This document shows positions 1-5,162 of a stretch of 7,585 nucleotides of DNA, piece after piece. Below the pieces are notes generated by a model, which did not search any database, was not told the origin of the DNA, and worked only from the letters and a program-made list of their open reading frames with translations. Numbering within the stretch: position 1 is the first letter of the stretch; every line of letters begins with the position of its first letter. Origin of the DNA: an uncultured Bacillus sp. (GTDB lineage Bacteria > Bacillota > Bacilli > Bacillales > DSM-1321); assembly GCA_934215995.1 (NCBI GenBank), contig CAKQBC010000108.1:1-7585 (forward strand), given 5' to 3'. A program made the translations under genes and the position numbers.

Positions 1-27
1 AAACCTATTGACATTGGAGTATTCGTG

Positions 28-35
28 AAGGAGGT
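28..35 (+). promoter_or_regulatory. Ribosome binding site that fixes the TTG start of the first gene
   Basis: AAGGAGGT is a full match to the Bacillus anti-Shine-Dalgarno sequence and ends 8 bases before the TTG at 44. The next in-frame ATG, at 80, has no properly spaced site, so the TTG is chosen. An in-frame TGA at 26-28 rules out a further upstream start in this frame. The site could also lie just behind the end of an upstream gene, but too little sequence remains to tell. Confidence 0.85.
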
Positions 36-43
36 AAACGGAA

Positions 44-811
44 TTGAGAAAAGGTGTCGGAGAATTATTGTATGTACATATGAATGCATCTGAACGATTT
101 GTGATGTTTGGGGGCCTGGAATTTCAGGACTTCTATGGGTCACTATCTCAACCGCTCCAGAACATTCTGTTGCTGAAGCACAGATACAAGGACGCCGAAT
201 ACAACATGCATACGGCACTTGAATACGTTGAACAAGAAAACGTGCTCAAGCTTGTGAAAAGCATGCATGAACAGAACGGGGAATTCTGCTGGATTGACTT
301 TGAAGAGGATGCAGGCCTATCATCCCTGGAAGGCCAGGAAATTGCCGAACTGCTGTATCTTGGCCATATCAAGCATCATCTGAGGCCGCCTTTTTACAGG
401 ATGCTCAATAATGAATATGTATATCTTTCTAATGAAGACGGTACTTTTTCCAAGGTTTATTTCAAGAACCTCGGCCAATTTTACAGGATGCTCGGAAAAG
501 CCCTGCCCGATAAGATGGGAGAGCTCCGTGTAGAGAAAACATGGTTCGGGTTGAAGAAGAAAAGTGAATATCCGGATGTCCCTATAGAGCTGTTCAACAA
601 ATTGGCGCAGTATATGGAAGAAGGAGCTGTTTTCGCGCTTGAGAAAATCTCCCAAACAAGAAACCGGCTGGAAATCCCGATCTGGGTAATCGGTGATTGC
701 ATAGATGCCGATGAGGTTGTGGAAGGTTACCGGGAAAAGGTCCTTGAGGATGCTGATGCAAAACTAATTTATATCAAAAAAACAAAGGAGTGGGCGCTTG
801 TCGGCAACTAG
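44..811 (+). CDS. Uncharacterised soluble protein, 255 residues
   Basis: I do not recognise this family and assign no function. The reading frame is well supported: a perfect ribosome binding site 8 bases before a TTG start, coding-like composition throughout, and an intrinsic terminator just after the stop. The product is rich in charged residues and has no signal peptide or membrane segment, so it is probably cytosolic. Visible points are a Glu/Leu-rich helical stretch around residues 57-75, an acidic patch near 85-97, a basic/aromatic segment around 107-121, and a Lys-rich stretch at 165-173. The pentapeptide FYRML occurs at 117-121 and again at 146-150, encoded by an identical 15-base sequence. 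The C-terminal part (about 209-255) alternates hydrophobic strands such as IPIWVIGD with acidic helix, suggesting a small alpha/beta domain. The promoter is outside the window. The gene is followed by a separate ddl transcription unit, so the neighbourhood gives no direct clue to its role. Confidence 0.85.
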   Translation: MRKGVGELLYVHMNASERFVMFGGLEFQDFYGSLSQPLQNILLLKHRYKDAEYNMHTALEYVEQENVLKLVKSMHEQNGEFCWIDFEEDAGLSSLEGQEIAELLYLGHIKHHLRPPFYRMLNNEYVYLSNEDGTFSKVYFKNLGQFYRMLGKALPDKMGELRVEKTWFGLKKKSEYPDVPIELFNKLAQYMEEGAVFALEKISQTRNRLEIPIWVIGDCIDADEVVEGYREKVLEDADAKLIYIKKTKEWALVGN

Positions 812-826
812 TCCCACGGATTCAAT

Positions 827-852
827 AAAGAGGGTCGCTGCATCCTCTTTTT
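827..852 (+). terminator. Intrinsic terminator after the uncharacterised gene
   Basis: AAAGAGG (827-833) pairs with CCTCTTT (844-850) around a 10-base loop, and the descending arm runs into five consecutive T (848-852). It starts 15 bases after the stop codon at 811. A weaker second hairpin, ACAGA/TCTGT at 880-894 followed by TTTT, lies downstream and may act as a backup. Confidence 0.7.
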
Positions 853-1001
853 AGGTTGCGGACTGATTCTTTTTTATGGACAGATTTTCTCTGTTTTTCC
901 TTTTTGGAAATTTTATGGGCCAATGAAGAAAAGCGGGCATATGCTGGTTAAATAAGATAATCGAAAAAATATATTAATGTTTCCTTACTGTAATATGATA
1001 A

Positions 1002-1010
1002 TGATACAAT
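1002..1010 (+). promoter_or_regulatory. Extended -10 promoter element upstream of ddl
   Basis: TGATACAAT fits the extended -10 form TG-N-TATAAT with one mismatch. It lies 35 bases before the ddl start in an AT-rich stretch. No good -35 is present at 16-18 bases upstream (TTCCTT/TCCTTA is the best available), which is compatible with an extended -10 promoter. Transcription would start near 1017, giving a leader of about 30 bases. This is a sequence match only. Confidence 0.45.
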
Positions 1011-1045
1011 ATAGAGGCTGACAGAGTAATTGGAGGGTTTTTGGA

Positions 1046-2134
1046 ATGAAGATGAAACTGGGTTTACTATACGGCGGAAAATCAGCAGAGCATAAAGTAT
1101 CGTTGCAGACTGCCCTGGCAGTAACAAATGCGCTTGATTTTTCTAAGTTTGATATACATCCGATCTATATAACAACTGAAGGGGAATGGATCACCGGCAA
1201 GCAATTGACCGGCCCAGCCCAAAACGTGCAGCAATTGACGCTTGAACCGGAAGCGGCGATGTCTCCTGCAGCGTTAAATACAGAATTGTTCCCGGCAGCT
1301 GCCGAAGGAGGAAAGGGAGAGAAGTTCGATATTATTTTCCCGGTGCTTCACGGGCCGAACGGTGAAGACGGCACTGTACAGGGAATGCTTGAAATCCTGA
1401 ACCTACCTTATGTGGGGAATGGCGTGTTGGCATCATCAGCCGGCATGGATAAAGTAGTCATGAAAAATATCTTTGCACAAGCAGGGCTTCCGCAGGTCAA
1501 CTATGTATGGTTCACACGCAAACAATGGCAGGCAGATGAAGCGGCTGCGTATGGCAAAGTCGAATCAGAGCTTGGATATCCTTGTTTTGTAAAGCCGGCT
1601 AACCTTGGGTCAAGTGTCGGCATCAGCAAATGCGACACTAAAGAAGAATTGAAGGCTGCCTTTGAGGAAGCGTTCCAATATGACAGGCGGATCATTGTGG
1701 AAGAAGGCATCACTGCGCGAGAAATCGAGATCGGTGTCTTAGGCAATGATTATCCTGAGTGCTCAGTGGCAGGCGAAGTAGTGCCGAAGGATGTTAGATT
1801 CTACGACTATAAAGCGAAGTACGAAGATGGTACGACAGCTATGGTCATCCCGGCCGAAATGAGCGGAGAGACGTATGAAGAACTGAAAAAGCTTGCTGTC
1901 GCTGCATTCCAGTCTTTGGATTGTTCCGGTCTTGTTCGCGCGGATTTCTTCTTGACGCAGGAAGGGCAATTATACATCAATGAAGTGAATACGATGCCAG
2001 GGTTTACCCCATACAGCATGTTCCCGCTTCTTTGGAAGCATACCGGCGTCGAGTATCCTGAACTAATCGAGAAGCTGGTTGCGCTCGGAATGGAACGATA
2101 CGAAGAGAAACAGCAAATCAAACATACATTTTAA
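1046..2134 (+). CDS. ddl: D-alanine--D-alanine ligase
   Basis: This cytosolic ATP-dependent ligase joins two D-alanines, supplying the dipeptide that MurF attaches to the peptidoglycan precursor. It has ATP-grasp architecture and 362 residues, normal for Gram-positive Ddl. Visible motifs: [11 protein letters not shown] (10-20, containing the conserved Glu15), LHGPNGEDG (101-109), [10 protein letters not shown] (183-192, with the conserved serine pair), [12 protein letters not shown] (219-230), YDYKAKY (253-259), RADFF (298-302) and [10 protein letters not shown] (312-321). By alignment to E. coli DdlB from memory, Asp300, Glu313 and Asn315 are the Mg2+ ligands. Tyr259 in AKY corresponds to the position where Tyr marks D-Ala-D-Ala ligases and Phe marks D-Ala-D-lactate ligases, so vancomycin-type D-lactate specificity is not expected. 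GGAGG at 1032-1036 lies 9 bases before the ATG. A second ATG two codons later is possible. A strong terminator follows, so ddl appears to be its own transcription unit. Confidence 0.97.
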   Translation: MKMKLGLLYGGKSAEHKVSLQTALAVTNALDFSKFDIHPIYITTEGEWITGKQLTGPAQNVQQLTLEPEAAMSPAALNTELFPAAAEGGKGEKFDIIFPVLHGPNGEDGTVQGMLEILNLPYVGNGVLASSAGMDKVVMKNIFAQAGLPQVNYVWFTRKQWQADEAAAYGKVESELGYPCFVKPANLGSSVGISKCDTKEELKAAFEEAFQYDRRIIVEEGITAREIEIGVLGNDYPECSVAGEVVPKDVRFYDYKAKYEDGTTAMVIPAEMSGETYEELKKLAVAAFQSLDCSGLVRADFFLTQEGQLYINEVNTMPGFTPYSMFPLLWKHTGVEYPELIEKLVALGMERYEEKQQIKHTF

Positions 2135-2137
2135 TGG

Positions 2138-2179
2138 AGCAGAAGTATCGATCATGATCTATTACTTCTGCTTTGTTTT
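2138..2179 (+). terminator. Strong intrinsic terminator after ddl
   Basis: AGCAGAAGTA (2138-2147) pairs perfectly with TACTTCTGCT (2163-2172), a 10-bp stem, followed by TTGTTTT. The 15-base loop contains the palindrome GATCATGATC (2150-2159). It begins 4 bases after the ddl stop and separates ddl from murF. Confidence 0.9.
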
Positions 2180-2237
2180 ACTATTAAAAAGGAAAGCATA
2201 TTAAAAATGGCATTACATAAACAATGGGAGGATCAGA

Positions 2238-3623
2238 ATGATTAATCGCACAGTAGGACAAATTGCCGCAATATTGGGTATCGACTGTAAGGAACATCAG
2301 GATGTTGCGATTTCAGGCGTGACAATCGATTCCCGGAAAGTGAATCCTGGCAATCTCTTTGTTCCTTTTAAAGGGGAGAATGCCGATGGGCATATATACG
2401 TGGAGAAGGCCATTGCAAAAGGGGCGGCAGCAGCCCTGTGGCAAAAAGATGTGCCGAATCCGCCGGAGGGCCTGCCTCTTCTGTTCGTCGAGGATAACCT
2501 GAAAGCACTGCAAACTTTGGCGGAAGCATACTTGCAAAGCACAAACGCAAAAGTGGTCGGAATTACGGGCAGCAACGGAAAAACAACAACTAAGGATATG
2601 ACGGCTTCAATCCTTTCGCAAAAATACAAAGTCCATAAGACGGAAGGGAACTATAACAATCATCTCGGACTTCCGCTGACAATCCTGGCAATGGAAGAAG
2701 ATACAGAAGTGGCTGTATTGGAAATGGGCATGAGCGGCAAAGGCGAAATTGAATTGTTGTCCAGCCTGGCAAAGCCGGATATAGCCATTATCACGAATAT
2801 AGGGGAGTCCCATCTGCTTGACCTCGGATCAAGGGAAGCGATAGCCGAAGCAAAGCTCGAAATCACAACTGGCCTCAAGGAAGAAGGGCTTATAATTTAT
2901 CATGGGGATGAACCATTGCTTGTCGAGAAGCTTTCCGGCTCTAAATGGAGAACCAACTGCTTTGGAAGGGACCGGGACAATACGGCATACGCGTTGGAGA
3001 TTACAGCTGCGAACGACCACACATCCTGCCGGCTGAATCTGTTTGAAGGGGAATTGGTGATTCCTGTGCTTGGGAACCACAATGTCCTGAATGCAATGGC
3101 AGCCATTCTTGCGGCGAAAGAACTGGGCGTCGGCTATGAGATGGTGAAAACAGGCCTTTCCGCTCTAAAATTAACAAATATGAGAATGGAAATGGTGGAA
3201 GGGGCACAAGGCGAGAAAATCATCAATGATGCATACAATGCCAGCCCTACCGCAATGAGGGCGGCAATCGACCTCATAGGCGCATTGAGCGGCTTCGGCC
3301 ACAAGATCCTTGTCCTTGGGGATATGCTGGAACTGGGAACGAAAGAGATTCAATTCCATCAAATGATCGGGCAGTCAATCGATGCCGGATCGGTTGATAA
3401 ATTGTTCACCTTCGGGAAGCTGGCGGCATATATTGCCGAAGAAGCAAAGGCCGGATTGGGCGAGCAGAATGTTTACGCGTTCCAGGATAAACAATTGCTT
3501 ATTGAAGAACTTAAAAAGCATGTTCAGGCAAATGACCTGATTCTTGTGAAGGCATCAAGGGGTATGAAACTTGAAGAAGTGGTGACAGCCCTGCAAAAGA
3601 AGGCGGAAGCCAAAAATAGTTAA
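2238..3623 (+). CDS. murF: UDP-N-acetylmuramoyl-tripeptide--D-alanyl-D-alanine ligase
   Basis: MurF uses ATP to add D-Ala-D-Ala to the UDP-MurNAc-tripeptide, the last cytoplasmic step of the nucleotide-linked peptidoglycan precursor. It therefore uses the product of the preceding ddl gene. The 461 residues show the three Mur-ligase domains in order: an N-terminal substrate-binding domain with DSRKV (31-35), a central ATPase domain with P-loop GITGSNGKTTT (108-118), NYNNHLGLP (138-146), EMGM (162-165), TNIGESH (186-192) and HNVLNA (281-286), and a C-terminal domain with NDAYNASP (330-337), LGDMLELG (360-367) and KASRGM (438-443). The segment LEITTG (207-212) includes the conserved lysine region just before it (AKLE, 205-208). 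GGGAGG at 2226-2231 sits 6 bases before the ATG. The promoter is unclear: only a weak TTGTTT/CATATT pair near 2173-2202 is visible, so some readthrough from ddl is possible despite the terminator. Confidence 0.97.
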   Translation: MINRTVGQIAAILGIDCKEHQDVAISGVTIDSRKVNPGNLFVPFKGENADGHIYVEKAIAKGAAAALWQKDVPNPPEGLPLLFVEDNLKALQTLAEAYLQSTNAKVVGITGSNGKTTTKDMTASILSQKYKVHKTEGNYNNHLGLPLTILAMEEDTEVAVLEMGMSGKGEIELLSSLAKPDIAIITNIGESHLLDLGSREAIAEAKLEITTGLKEEGLIIYHGDEPLLVEKLSGSKWRTNCFGRDRDNTAYALEITAANDHTSCRLNLFEGELVIPVLGNHNVLNAMAAILAAKELGVGYEMVKTGLSALKLTNMRMEMVEGAQGEKIINDAYNASPTAMRAAIDLIGALSGFGHKILVLGDMLELGTKEIQFHQMIGQSIDAGSVDKLFTFGKLAAYIAEEAKAGLGEQNVYAFQDKQLLIEELKKHVQANDLILVKASRGMKLEEVVTALQKKAEAKNS

Positions 3624-3689
3624 TCGCTCTGCCTGTCCTTTGTTGGCCTGCCGTTAATCGCCGCAGCAGCAAAGCAGGCAAAGCGGTAC

Positions 3690-3728
3690 AAGATGGCTGG
3701 CGGCTGAATGGCTTCCATCCATCTTTTT
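3690..3728 (+). terminator. Intrinsic terminator after murF
   Basis: AAGATGG (3690-3696) pairs with CCATCTT (3719-3725). The stem continues after a C/T mismatch with TGG/CCA (3698-3700/3715-3717) and GC/GC, and the descending arm runs into TTTTT (3724-3728). It lies 67 bases after the murF stop. Just before it, GCCTGC (3646-3651) and GCAGGC (3674-3679) could form a second hairpin without a T tract. Confidence 0.7.
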
Positions 3729-3757
3729 ATTAGATGTTACATTGGCAATGAGATGCA

Positions 3758-3783
3758 GTTTAAAAAATGGGGCACCGAGGTAC
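3758..3783 (+). promoter_or_regulatory. Sigma-B-like promoter candidate upstream of the hydrolase
   Basis: GTTTAA (3758-3763) is an exact match to the Bacillus sigma-B -35 consensus. It is followed after 14 bases by AGGTAC (3778-3783), which matches four of six positions of the sigma-B -10 GGGTAT. The spacing is in the accepted 12-15 base range. A start near 3790 would give a leader of about 25 bases before the hydrolase. No good sigma-A promoter is visible in this spacer. The match is short, so this is only a candidate. Confidence 0.35.
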
Positions 3784-3813
3784 AGTAAGTCATAAAGAAA
3801 TAATGGGGAATGC

Positions 3814-4524
3814 ATGATGAAGAAAATAGGGTGCGTCTGTCTGCATGGATTCACTGGTGCTCCTTCGGAAGTGGAGCCGCTGGCCGACTATTTGCGTGAC
3901 CGGACAGACTGGGTGATTTCTGTGCCAGTTTTGCCCGGGCACGGGGAAGATGCGGATTTGGGCAGTGTTGTTTATACAGATTGGGTAGAATGCGCAGAAC
4001 AGGCCGTCAAAGAAATGGCGGCATGCTGTGATGAGGTGTATGTAGTCGGTTTTTCAATGGGGGGGATCCTTGCCTGCTATACAGCATCTGTCTTTCCTGT
4101 TAAGAAGCTGGTGCTTCTTAGTGCCGCAGCCAAATATATTAACGGAAAGCAGCTGGTCCGGGATATCGGGGGACTGGTGAAGGATTCTATTAAGGGAAGT
4201 GCCAAGGACAATGAGCTATACATGAGGTATAAAAATAAGATTGTTCAAACCCCTCTCAGGGCAGCGAGGGAATTCAGGGCCCTCGTTGCGGCAAATCGGG
4301 GGACATTCCGGAAAATCTCCATTCCTGTCTTTATTGCGCAGGGGGAATTGGATGCGATTGTACCCGTTAGCAGTGCCCGGTACCTGTACAATGCTATTCC
4401 GTCGCACGACAAACAGCTGTATATCGAAAAAAATGCCAAACATCTCATTTGCCATTGTGAGAATAACCTGGCCCTTTTTGAAGAAGTGGAGGCATTTCTG
4501 AATAGGGACCATCCGTCCGAGTAG
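3814..4524 (+). CDS. Alpha/beta-hydrolase, carboxylesterase-like (Est30/YvaK type)
   Basis: Predicted cytosolic serine hydrolase of 236 residues, likely acting on short-chain or monoglyceride-type esters; the natural substrate is unknown. Features in order: oxyanion-loop motif HGFTG (11-15), PGHG (41-44), the nucleophile elbow GFSMGG with Ser81 (79-84), a lid-like helical region about 105-160, GELDAIVP with Asp180 (177-184), and NAKHLI with His210 (207-212). Ser81-Asp180-His210 forms the expected triad. The layout resembles Geobacillus Est30 and B. subtilis YvaK, but the N terminus starts directly at the first core strand and is shorter. Eight cysteines, including paired ones at 7/9, 71/72 and 213/215, are many for a cytosolic Bacillus enzyme. 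Start choice: ATGATG at 3814-3819. The second ATG has better spacing (6 bases) from GGGGAA at 3805-3810, so the product may be one residue shorter. I recall a hydrolase gene between murF and the helicase gene in other Bacillus genomes. Confidence 0.88.
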   Translation: MMKKIGCVCLHGFTGAPSEVEPLADYLRDRTDWVISVPVLPGHGEDADLGSVVYTDWVECAEQAVKEMAACCDEVYVVGFSMGGILACYTASVFPVKKLVLLSAAAKYINGKQLVRDIGGLVKDSIKGSAKDNELYMRYKNKIVQTPLRAAREFRALVAANRGTFRKISIPVFIAQGELDAIVPVSSARYLYNAIPSHDKQLYIEKNAKHLICHCENNLALFEEVEAFLNRDHPSE

Positions 4525-4640
4525 AGAGGCTTTAGGCAAGTATACTTTTCGCCTGACTTGGATAATATGAAAATGGCAAATCTTCTTATGGTCCCAAGCC
4601 GGATTTTTGCATTAGGGCTGGAAAGATGGTATTATTTTTT

Positions 4641-4671
4641 TTGAGACATTTTTTGTTATTTGTAGTATAGT
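4641..4671 (+). promoter_or_regulatory. Candidate sigma-A promoter far upstream of cshA
   Basis: TTGAGA (4641-4646) with TAGTAT (4663-4668) at 16-base spacing, or GAGACA (4643-4648) with TATAGT (4666-4671) at 17-base spacing, give partial matches to TTGACA/TATAAT. Transcription would start near 4678, just before the palindrome at 4683-4705, and run about 485 bases to cshA. AT-rich DNA produces such matches by chance, so the call is tentative. Confidence 0.3.
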
Positions 4672-4682
4672 TATTATTTATG

Positions 4683-4705
4683 ATGATTATTAGGATAATA
4701 ATCAT
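4683..4705. repeat. Palindrome with 10-bp arms, possible operator
   Basis: ATGATTATTA (4683-4692) and TAATAATCAT (4696-4705) are perfect inverted repeats around GGA. The element sits just downstream of the candidate -10, where a repressor would block transcription. It carries GATAAT-like hexamers (4694-4699) reminiscent of Fur-family sites, but the geometry (10-3-10) is not the usual 7-1-7 Fur box. As RNA it would form an AU-rich hairpin near the transcript's 5' end. Confidence 0.45.
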
Positions 4706-4797
4706 TAGGATGTCTTTTTGAAAAAGGGTTAGACTTACCTGTATTTTGAGAAAATTTTAGGCCATTATTGGTTTTTTATTGGTTAGCTCATTTAAAG

Positions 4798-4844
4798 CCT
4801 GCTATCCGTCCGGGATATTATATGATCCCGAGCATAAAGGCAGG
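4798..4844 (+). other. Nested hairpin in the cshA leader
   Basis: An inner stem CGGGAT (4811-4816)/ATCCCG (4825-4830) with an 8-base loop lies inside an outer CCTGC (4798-4802)/GCAGG (4840-4844) stem. There is no T tract, so it is not a terminator. It could be an RNA structure of the leader. Confidence 0.35.
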
Positions 4845-4885
4845 GGATGCATCAAGATCCGACATATAATCGCTAACGTATCCTT

Positions 4886-4940
4886 ATCGGCCAAAAAAAG
4901 GCTGATGGGTTTATAGAGTATAAACCATCATAAATTGATG
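4886..4940 (+). other. Chain of overlapping, mutually exclusive hairpins
   Basis: Stem A pairs ATCGGCC (4886-4892) with GGCTGAT (4900-4906) across a loop of seven A, with one G-U pair. Stem B pairs 4903-4915 with 4919-4930 around GAG: 12 pairs and one bulged G. Stem C pairs CATCA (4926-4930) with TGATG (4936-4940). B shares bases with both A and C, so the RNA can hold either B alone or A plus C. B is the strongest. Confidence 0.4.
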
Positions 4941-4967
4941 TCTAGTTTTTCACCTGGCACGTTTTTA

Positions 4968-5026
4968 ACATAAGCAATCCTCTTGCTCCGGACAGGAGTG
5001 TAAGTATCCGGGGAATCGCCTTATGT
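4968..5026 (+). other. Two-tier stem structure in the cshA leader
   Basis: An outer perfect 7-bp stem, ACATAAG (4968-4974)/CTTATGT (5020-5026), encloses an inner 7-pair stem, CTCCGGA (4986-4992)/TCCGGGG (5007-5013, one U-G). Two coaxial stems separated by internal loops resemble a folded RNA domain more than a terminator. No known riboswitch family is recognised. Confidence 0.35.
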
Positions 5027-5037
5027 AATGGGCTGAT

Positions 5038-5102
5038 CCTGCAAGGGAAATGCAGGCCCCTATGTCCGCGTGCACCTTTGTCTATATAGGGAGACAGGGG
5101 CC
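5038..5102 (+). other. Competing GC-rich stems just upstream of cshA
   Basis: Fold 1 pairs CCTGC (5038-5042) with GCAGG (5052-5056) and CCCTATGT (5058-5065) with ATATAGGG (5084-5091, one G-U). Fold 2 pairs GGCCCC (5055-5060) with GGGGCC (5097-5102), extended by TGTC/GACA (5063-5066/5093-5096) after a 2-base bulge. The two folds share bases and cannot coexist. The region ends 45 bases before the cshA ribosome binding site. Confidence 0.4.
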
Positions 5103-5147
5103 GGTGACGATTTTTCTTGAGATATATAAAGTTATTTTTCGATAAAA

Positions 5148-5153
5148 AAGGAG
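5148..5153 (+). promoter_or_regulatory. Ribosome binding site that fixes the TTG start of cshA
   Basis: AAGGAG ends 9 bases before the TTG at 5163. The encoded N terminus then begins at the normal position for the family, about 20 residues before the [10 protein letters not shown]-motif. No ATG start fits. Confidence 0.85.
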
Positions 5154-5162
5154 TTAGGAAAA

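Larger units (their letters stand above)
4525..5162 (+). other. 638-base region without a gene, probable long structured leader of cshA
   Basis: No reading frame here has a credible start, ribosome binding site and length. The first part (to about 4640) has no clear terminator for the hydrolase. The best candidate is an imperfect hairpin, with outer arms ATCTT 4580-4584 and AAGAT 4623-4627, before eight T at 4635-4642. From 4630 to 4790 the DNA is very AT-rich and holds a promoter-like sequence and a palindrome. From about 4798 to 5102 it becomes GC-richer and carries a series of hairpins, several of which compete for the same bases. This pattern suits a long 5' leader of cshA; E. coli deaD/csdA, another DEAD-box helicase gene, is known for a very long leader. 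It could equally contain an independent small RNA or decayed sequence. Confidence 0.5.

Noticed and set aside
8..13. TTGACA, a perfect -35 hexamer
   Set aside because: At 16-18 bases downstream there is only the ribosome binding site sequence and no -10-like hexamer.
2..28. In-frame open stretch ending in TGA at 26-28, possible C terminus of an upstream gene
   Set aside because: Its spacing to the next ribosome binding site is operon-like, but only eight codons are visible, and another frame (from position 1) is also open to 93.
876..926. 16-codon ORF between the first gene and ddl
   Set aside because: It has no ribosome binding site and its T-rich composition overlaps the weak second terminator hairpin.
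4216..4539. 107-residue minus-strand ORF opposite the hydrolase gene
   Set aside because: It lies mostly opposite a well-supported gene, has no ribosome binding site signal and shows no recognisable motif. The other minus-strand ORFs opposite genes were rejected likewise.
4533..4560. Imperfect hairpin AGGC...GCCT after the hydrolase as a terminator
   Set aside because: The stem is short and bulged and no T tract follows.
4567..4644. 25-codon ORF starting MKMANLLM after the hydrolase
   Set aside because: No Shine-Dalgarno sequence precedes it and the end is encoded by a T-run; it is most likely chance.
4865..4870. Perfect TATAAT hexamer in the cshA upstream region
   Set aside because: There is no -35 match at 16-18 bases upstream and no TG extension.
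5103..5132. Promoter-like GTGACG with TATAAA close to cshA
   Set aside because: The spacing is 15 bases and the -35 matches only four positions. It could be the true promoter, but the support is too weak to annotate.
5050..5145. 31-codon ORF ending just before the cshA ribosome binding site, a possible leader peptide
   Set aside because: The only purine-rich sequence (AAGGGAA) abuts the ATG with no usable spacing, and the DNA is better explained by the stems at 5038-5102. Ribosome profiling could revive it.
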